Shown here one piece after another: positions 7,298 through 9,865 of a stretch of 9,865 bases of DNA (the first letter of the stretch is position 1; each line of letters opens with the position of its first letter). Under the pieces are notes generated by a model. The model made no database searches. It was not told where the DNA came from and saw only the letters and a list, made by a program, of their open reading frames with translations. Source of the DNA: Robiginitomaculum sp. (lineage in GTDB: Bacteria > Pseudomonadota > Alphaproteobacteria > Caulobacterales > Maricaulaceae); NCBI GenBank assembly GCA_021647805.1, contig JAKITZ010000077.1, forward strand, positions 1 to 9,865. Direction: 5' to 3'. Position numbers and translations under genes: made by a program.

Positions 7298-8497
7298 TTA
7301 GCAAGCAAGATCGCTATTTGCCGCAACAGTTCGGCTTATCCACGCACCGCCAAGGACTTGCGAGCTGTTGTCATCAAGCCCATAAAAAACACAAGCCTGT
7401 CCCGGAGCAACACCTTCTTCAAGTGTGTCCAGATCAACAAATAATCGTTGATTTTCGCTTAATTTCAGCTGACCGACAACCGGTGGACGAGTTGACCTTA
7501 CTTTTATCTGAACCGCAATTTCTTCGCCGGTTGTAATTGGCTTCCTCAACCAATTCGGACTGTCGAGATAAATTCTTTTTGTCAATAATGCCTCACGCGA
7601 ACCAACAATAACTTCGTGTTTTAACGGATTTAATTTAATTACATACAAAGGCGAACCGGCGGCAATGCCAAGGCCACGACGTTGGCCGATAGTATAATGG
7701 ATCAAGCCTTTATGTTGCCCCAATACTTTGCCGCTTAGATCAACAATATTCCCCGGTTTTGCCGCGCCGGGGCGTATTTTTTCCACCACATCGGCGTATT
7801 TTCCTTCTGGAACAAAGCAGATGTCCTGACTATCGGGCTTGTTGGCCGCAGACAACCCAAGCTGACCGGCCAATCGCCTGACTTCTTCCTTTTTTAACCC
7901 GCCCAAAGGAAAGCGCAAAAAGTTTAATTGCTCTTGGGTGGTTGCGAATAAAAAATAGCTTTGATCCTTGCCACTATCTATCGCTCGGTGCATTTGCGCA
8001 CCATTTTTACCCGCAATACGTTGAATATAATGTCCCGTGGCCATGCAACTTGCACCAAGCTCACGAGCCGTGGCCAGAAGATCACGAAATTTTACTGTTT
8101 GATTGCAAGCAATACAAGGAACCGGCGTTCTGCCAGATAAATATGTATCGGCAAAGTTTTCTATAACTGCGCTGGAAAACTTGCTCTCATAATCCAGAAC
8201 ATAATGCGGAAAATTTAACTGTGCGGCGGCATTTGCGGCATCGGCAATATCTTGACCTGCACAACAAGCACCCTTTTTGGCAATAGCAGCGCCATGATCA
8301 TATAATTGCAGTGTAATACCAACCACGTCATAGCCGGCAAATTTCAACAAAGCTGCGGTGAGGGTCGAATCTACTCCGCCAGACATCGCCACTACAATAC
8401 GTGTTTTTGCTCGCTCAACAGCATTAGTGCAATCGGGCAGATCAAGCACAGGTGCATCAAGTGCTCGGCGCACTGCCGGATCATTCATATCAAACAT
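7298..8497 (-). CDS. mnmA: tRNA-specific 2-thiouridylase MnmA
   Basis: Cytoplasmic enzyme that activates wobble U34 of tRNA-Lys, -Glu and -Gln with ATP and replaces its 2-oxygen with sulfur delivered from a cysteine desulfurase relay. The 399-residue protein has the PP-loop ATP site SGGVDST at 39-45, the tRNA-recognition/ATP region with ATGHY (153-157) and DSGKDQSYFL (174-183), and the catalytic cysteine C131 in PCIACN (127-132). The second catalytic cysteine is C227 in PDSQDICF. The central-domain motif HYTIGQRRGLGI is at 267-278, and a C-terminal beta-barrel ends in RTVAANSDLAC. About 30 residues precede the first beta strand, longer than in Escherichia coli. The start at 8497 has GGAGA about seven bases upstream, which makes it preferable to the internal Met4. 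The KGACCAGQDI block is typical of alphaproteobacterial orthologues. A hairpin terminator follows the stop. Confidence 0.97.
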   Translation of the reverse strand: MFDMNDPAVRRALDAPVLDLPDCTNAVERAKTRIVVAMSGGVDSTLTAALLKFAGYDVVGITLQLYDHGAAIAKKGACCAGQDIADAANAAAQLNFPHYVLDYESKFSSAVIENFADTYLSGRTPVPCIACNQTVKFRDLLATARELGASCMATGHYIQRIAGKNGAQMHRAIDSGKDQSYFLFATTQEQLNFLRFPLGGLKKEEVRRLAGQLGLSAANKPDSQDICFVPEGKYADVVEKIRPGAAKPGNIVDLSGKVLGQHKGLIHYTIGQRRGLGIAAGSPLYVIKLNPLKHEVIVGSREALLTKRIYLDSPNWLRKPITTGEEIAVQIKVRSTRPPVVGQLKLSENQRLFVDLDTLEEGVAPGQACVFYGLDDNSSQVLGGAWISRTVAANSDLAC

Positions 8498-8547
8498 TTA
8501 TCGTCTCCAACGGGATCAAAGGCCCAAAGCAGATGGAAAGAGACTTG

Positions 8548-8576
8548 CCTATACGTTAAACCTGCCAAATATGCAA
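8548..8576 (-). promoter_or_regulatory. Candidate promoter for mnmA
   Basis: On the minus strand TTGCAT (8571-8576) and TATAGG (8548-8553) are separated by exactly 17 bases, giving a leader of roughly 45 bases to the ATG at 8497. The matches to consensus are partial (three and four of six). A perfect TTGACA also occurs at 8586-8591 but lacks a good -10 at the right distance. The 204-base spacer is divergent, so the promoter for the rightward genes must also lie here; I could not locate it. Confidence 0.3.
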
Positions 8577-8701
8577 AGCGGAAGTTGTCAATAAAACAGG
8601 TGCGGCAAGTTGGCTCAAAATGTAAACCAGTACTTGATCATAGGCTCGGCGCAGTGTACCTCAAAATAAAATAAACTTATACGCACTTGGGAGACACAAG
8701 C

Positions 8702-8998
8702 ATGAGCAGTTACCAACGGGGTTCACAAGACATTTCCCACCATCAAGATACCTATAAGCTGGTTATGGATATTACTGTCTGGTCTTGCGGCTTACTTGGC
8801 GCACCAATTTTGTTTTTTAGTCTGATATTTGGAGGAAGCATTGGTTGGTTTCCAGCACTTGTTAGTACCTTGATAGTAGCAATAGTTGTTGGAATGGTTC
8901 TTAAACGTGGCGGTGCATGGCATGCAACCATGATCGGCTTGGCCATTTTTACTTGGATAACAAGCATGGGTATTACCTTTATTGCTGGCCTTGGTTAA
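8702..8998 (+). CDS. Small membrane protein, aa3-type cytochrome c oxidase subunit IV-like
   Basis: A 98-residue protein with three likely membrane helices, at about 23-45, 50-67 and 75-96, joined by short loops (GWFP and KRGGAWH). The N-terminal part, DISHHQDTYKLVMDITVW, resembles the start of the small bacterial aa3-type oxidase subunit IV family, which has a D-I-x-x-(H/E)-x-x-T-(F/Y) pattern followed by one helix. Members of that family are often encoded next to pntAA in alphaproteobacteria, as here, and a role in the respiratory membrane is inferred from that. The other two helices exceed the usual one-helix family length, so the assignment is partial. The start is the ATG at 8702, with GGGAG (8689-8693) eight bases upstream; the in-frame TTG at 8687 would overlap this site. 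pntAA follows after 92 bases with no convincing terminator, so the two are probably an operon. Confidence 0.75.
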   Translation: MSSYQRGSQDISHHQDTYKLVMDITVWSCGLLGAPILFFSLIFGGSIGWFPALVSTLIVAIVVGMVLKRGGAWHATMIGLAIFTWITSMGITFIAGLG

Positions 8999-9090
8999 CC
9001 CGCATATCTTTAAGACGTGAAAGTAACAGTACAGGTACGAGGATACTGCCCAACAACTTTTTTCCAATAACTTTTTTTCAGTGAGGACAA

Positions 9091-9865
9091 ATGAAACTTG
9101 CGGTTTTAACAGAAAGACTATCCGGCGAAGCCCGAATAGCTTTAACACCACAGACCATCACGAAATTGGTGGCCGCAGGTCATAAGGTGCAAATTGAAAG
9201 CGGCTCCGGCATCGGTGCCAGCATTTCTGATGCGGCACTAAAAGAAGCCGGCGCAATTATTTGCAAAACGTCAAAAGCAACTCTTTTAGGCGCTGACCTG
9301 TTATTAGCAGTGCGCCGACCAGCAAAATCAGTATTGGACGGACTGAAAAAAGGCTCCGGCTTAATAGCATTATTAGATCCTTATGATGATCCGGGTTTTG
9401 TACAAGCATGCGCCGCCAAGGGTATTGATACCTTTGCCATGGAGCTTGTGCCACGTATCACCCGCGCCCAAAGCATGGACGCGCTTTCTTCACAATCCAA
9501 TCTTGCCGGATACCGCGCAGTGATCGAAGCTGCCACCATATATGGCAAAGCATTACCGATGATGATGACTGCCGCTGGAACAATAGCTGCGGCCAAAACT
9601 TTTGTCATGGGAGCAGGGGTTGCCGGCTTACAAGCTATCGCCACCGCACGGCGGTTGGGCGCAATAGTTTCCGCAACTGATGTTAGGCCAGCAGCTAAAG
9701 AGCAAGTTGGCTCTTTGGGGGCGAAGTTCATTGCTGTCGAAGACGAAGAGTTTAAAGAGGCTGAAACATCTGGTGGTTATGCCAAGCAAATGTCAACCGA
9801 GTACCAAAAACTACAAGCGGAACTTACGGCCAAACATATCGCCAAACAAGATATCGTTATCACCA
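9091..9865 (+). CDS. pntAA: NAD(P) transhydrogenase alpha subunit, part 1 (partial)
   Basis: Proton-translocating transhydrogenase, NAD(H)-binding domain I, which exchanges hydride between NADH and NADP+ using the proton gradient, with the domain II and III subunits expected downstream. The first 258 codons are present and the gene runs off the right edge. Recognisable parts are the start MKLAVLTERLSGEARIALTP, the MELVPRITRAQSMD segment with R122, Q127 and D130 spaced like the RQD loop that contacts NADH, LSSQSNLAGYRAV, and the nucleotide fold V172-MGAGVAGLQA with T196-D-V-R-P after the second strand. GAGGA lies three bases before the ATG, a rather short spacing, in a T-rich leader. Most alphaproteobacteria split alpha into PntAA and PntAB; whether this one is split cannot be seen because the end is missing. 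Alanine dehydrogenase is related but lacks the RAQSMD segment. Confidence 0.96.
   Translation, partial: MKLAVLTERLSGEARIALTPQTITKLVAAGHKVQIESGSGIGASISDAALKEAGAIICKTSKATLLGADLLLAVRRPAKSVLDGLKKGSGLIALLDPYDDPGFVQACAAKGIDTFAMELVPRITRAQSMDALSSQSNLAGYRAVIEAATIYGKALPMMMTAAGTIAAAKTFVMGAGVAGLQAIATARRLGAIVSATDVRPAAKEQVGSLGAKFIAVEDEEFKEAETSGGYAKQMSTEYQKLQAELTAKHIAKQDIVIT

Noticed and set aside
7184..7536. Overlapping plus-strand open frames at the mnmA 3' end and hairpin region
   Set aside because: They run antisense through conserved mnmA codons and through the inverted repeat; no ribosome site or recognisable protein.
8306..8674. Plus-strand open frame of 122 codons spanning the mnmA start and the divergent spacer
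   Set aside because: Most of it is antisense to the conserved PP-loop region of mnmA, its composition is not protein-like, and it has no family match I recognise.
8687..8701. In-frame TTG start upstream of the small membrane protein
   Set aside because: It overlaps the GGGAG ribosome site that serves the ATG at 8702 and adds only five residues outside the family-like region.
9027..9063. CAGTA/TACTG hairpin followed by a T-run before pntAA, considered as a terminator or attenuator
   Set aside because: The stem is only five pairs with a 12-base loop, and the T-run begins nine bases after it.
9257..9731. Minus-strand open frames inside pntAA
   Set aside because: They are antisense to a strongly recognisable transhydrogenase domain and show no features of their own.

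Overview
This window looks like chromosomal DNA from an alphaproteobacterium of moderate, AT-leaning base composition. The evidence is an MnmA with the alphaproteobacterial-style YDHGAA...KGACCAGQDI and TPVPCxxCN signatures, a transhydrogenase alpha subunit that starts like the split PntAA form, a small aa3-oxidase-subunit-IV-like membrane protein directly upstream of it, and a sphingomonad/hyphomonad-style TonB-dependent receptor. The genus cannot be fixed from the sequence alone.

Layout. Five genes run leftward (minus strand), in transcription order: mnmA (8497-7298), a sulfide:quinone oxidoreductase (7129-5861), an MFS transporter (5533-4199), a TonB-dependent outer-membrane receptor (4047-1492) and an uncharacterised lipoprotein (1367-189). 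Two genes run rightward from a divergent spacer at 8498-8701: a 98-residue three-helix membrane protein (8702-8998) and pntAA (9091 to beyond the right edge). No tRNA, rRNA, CRISPR array, transposase or phage gene was recognised.

Function. mnmA thiolates the tRNA wobble uridine. It is separated from sqr by a long, nearly perfect hairpin that probably terminates mnmA, so sqr is likely transcribed on its own. SQR would pass electrons from sulfide to the quinone pool, for detoxification or energy. The MFS protein, receptor and lipoprotein lie head to tail with gaps of 151 and 124 bases. The first two form a plausible outer-membrane/inner-membrane transport pair of unknown substrate. The rightward pair points to respiratory membrane and NAD(P)H balance.

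Nothing here is clearly a new multi-gene system. The least explained parts are the 327-base gap at 5534-5860, which holds a GC-rich island with a possible broken small lipoprotein or conserved non-coding element; the double-hairpin spacer in front of sqr; the unknown lipoprotein; and the enlarged oxidase-subunit-like protein beside pntAA.
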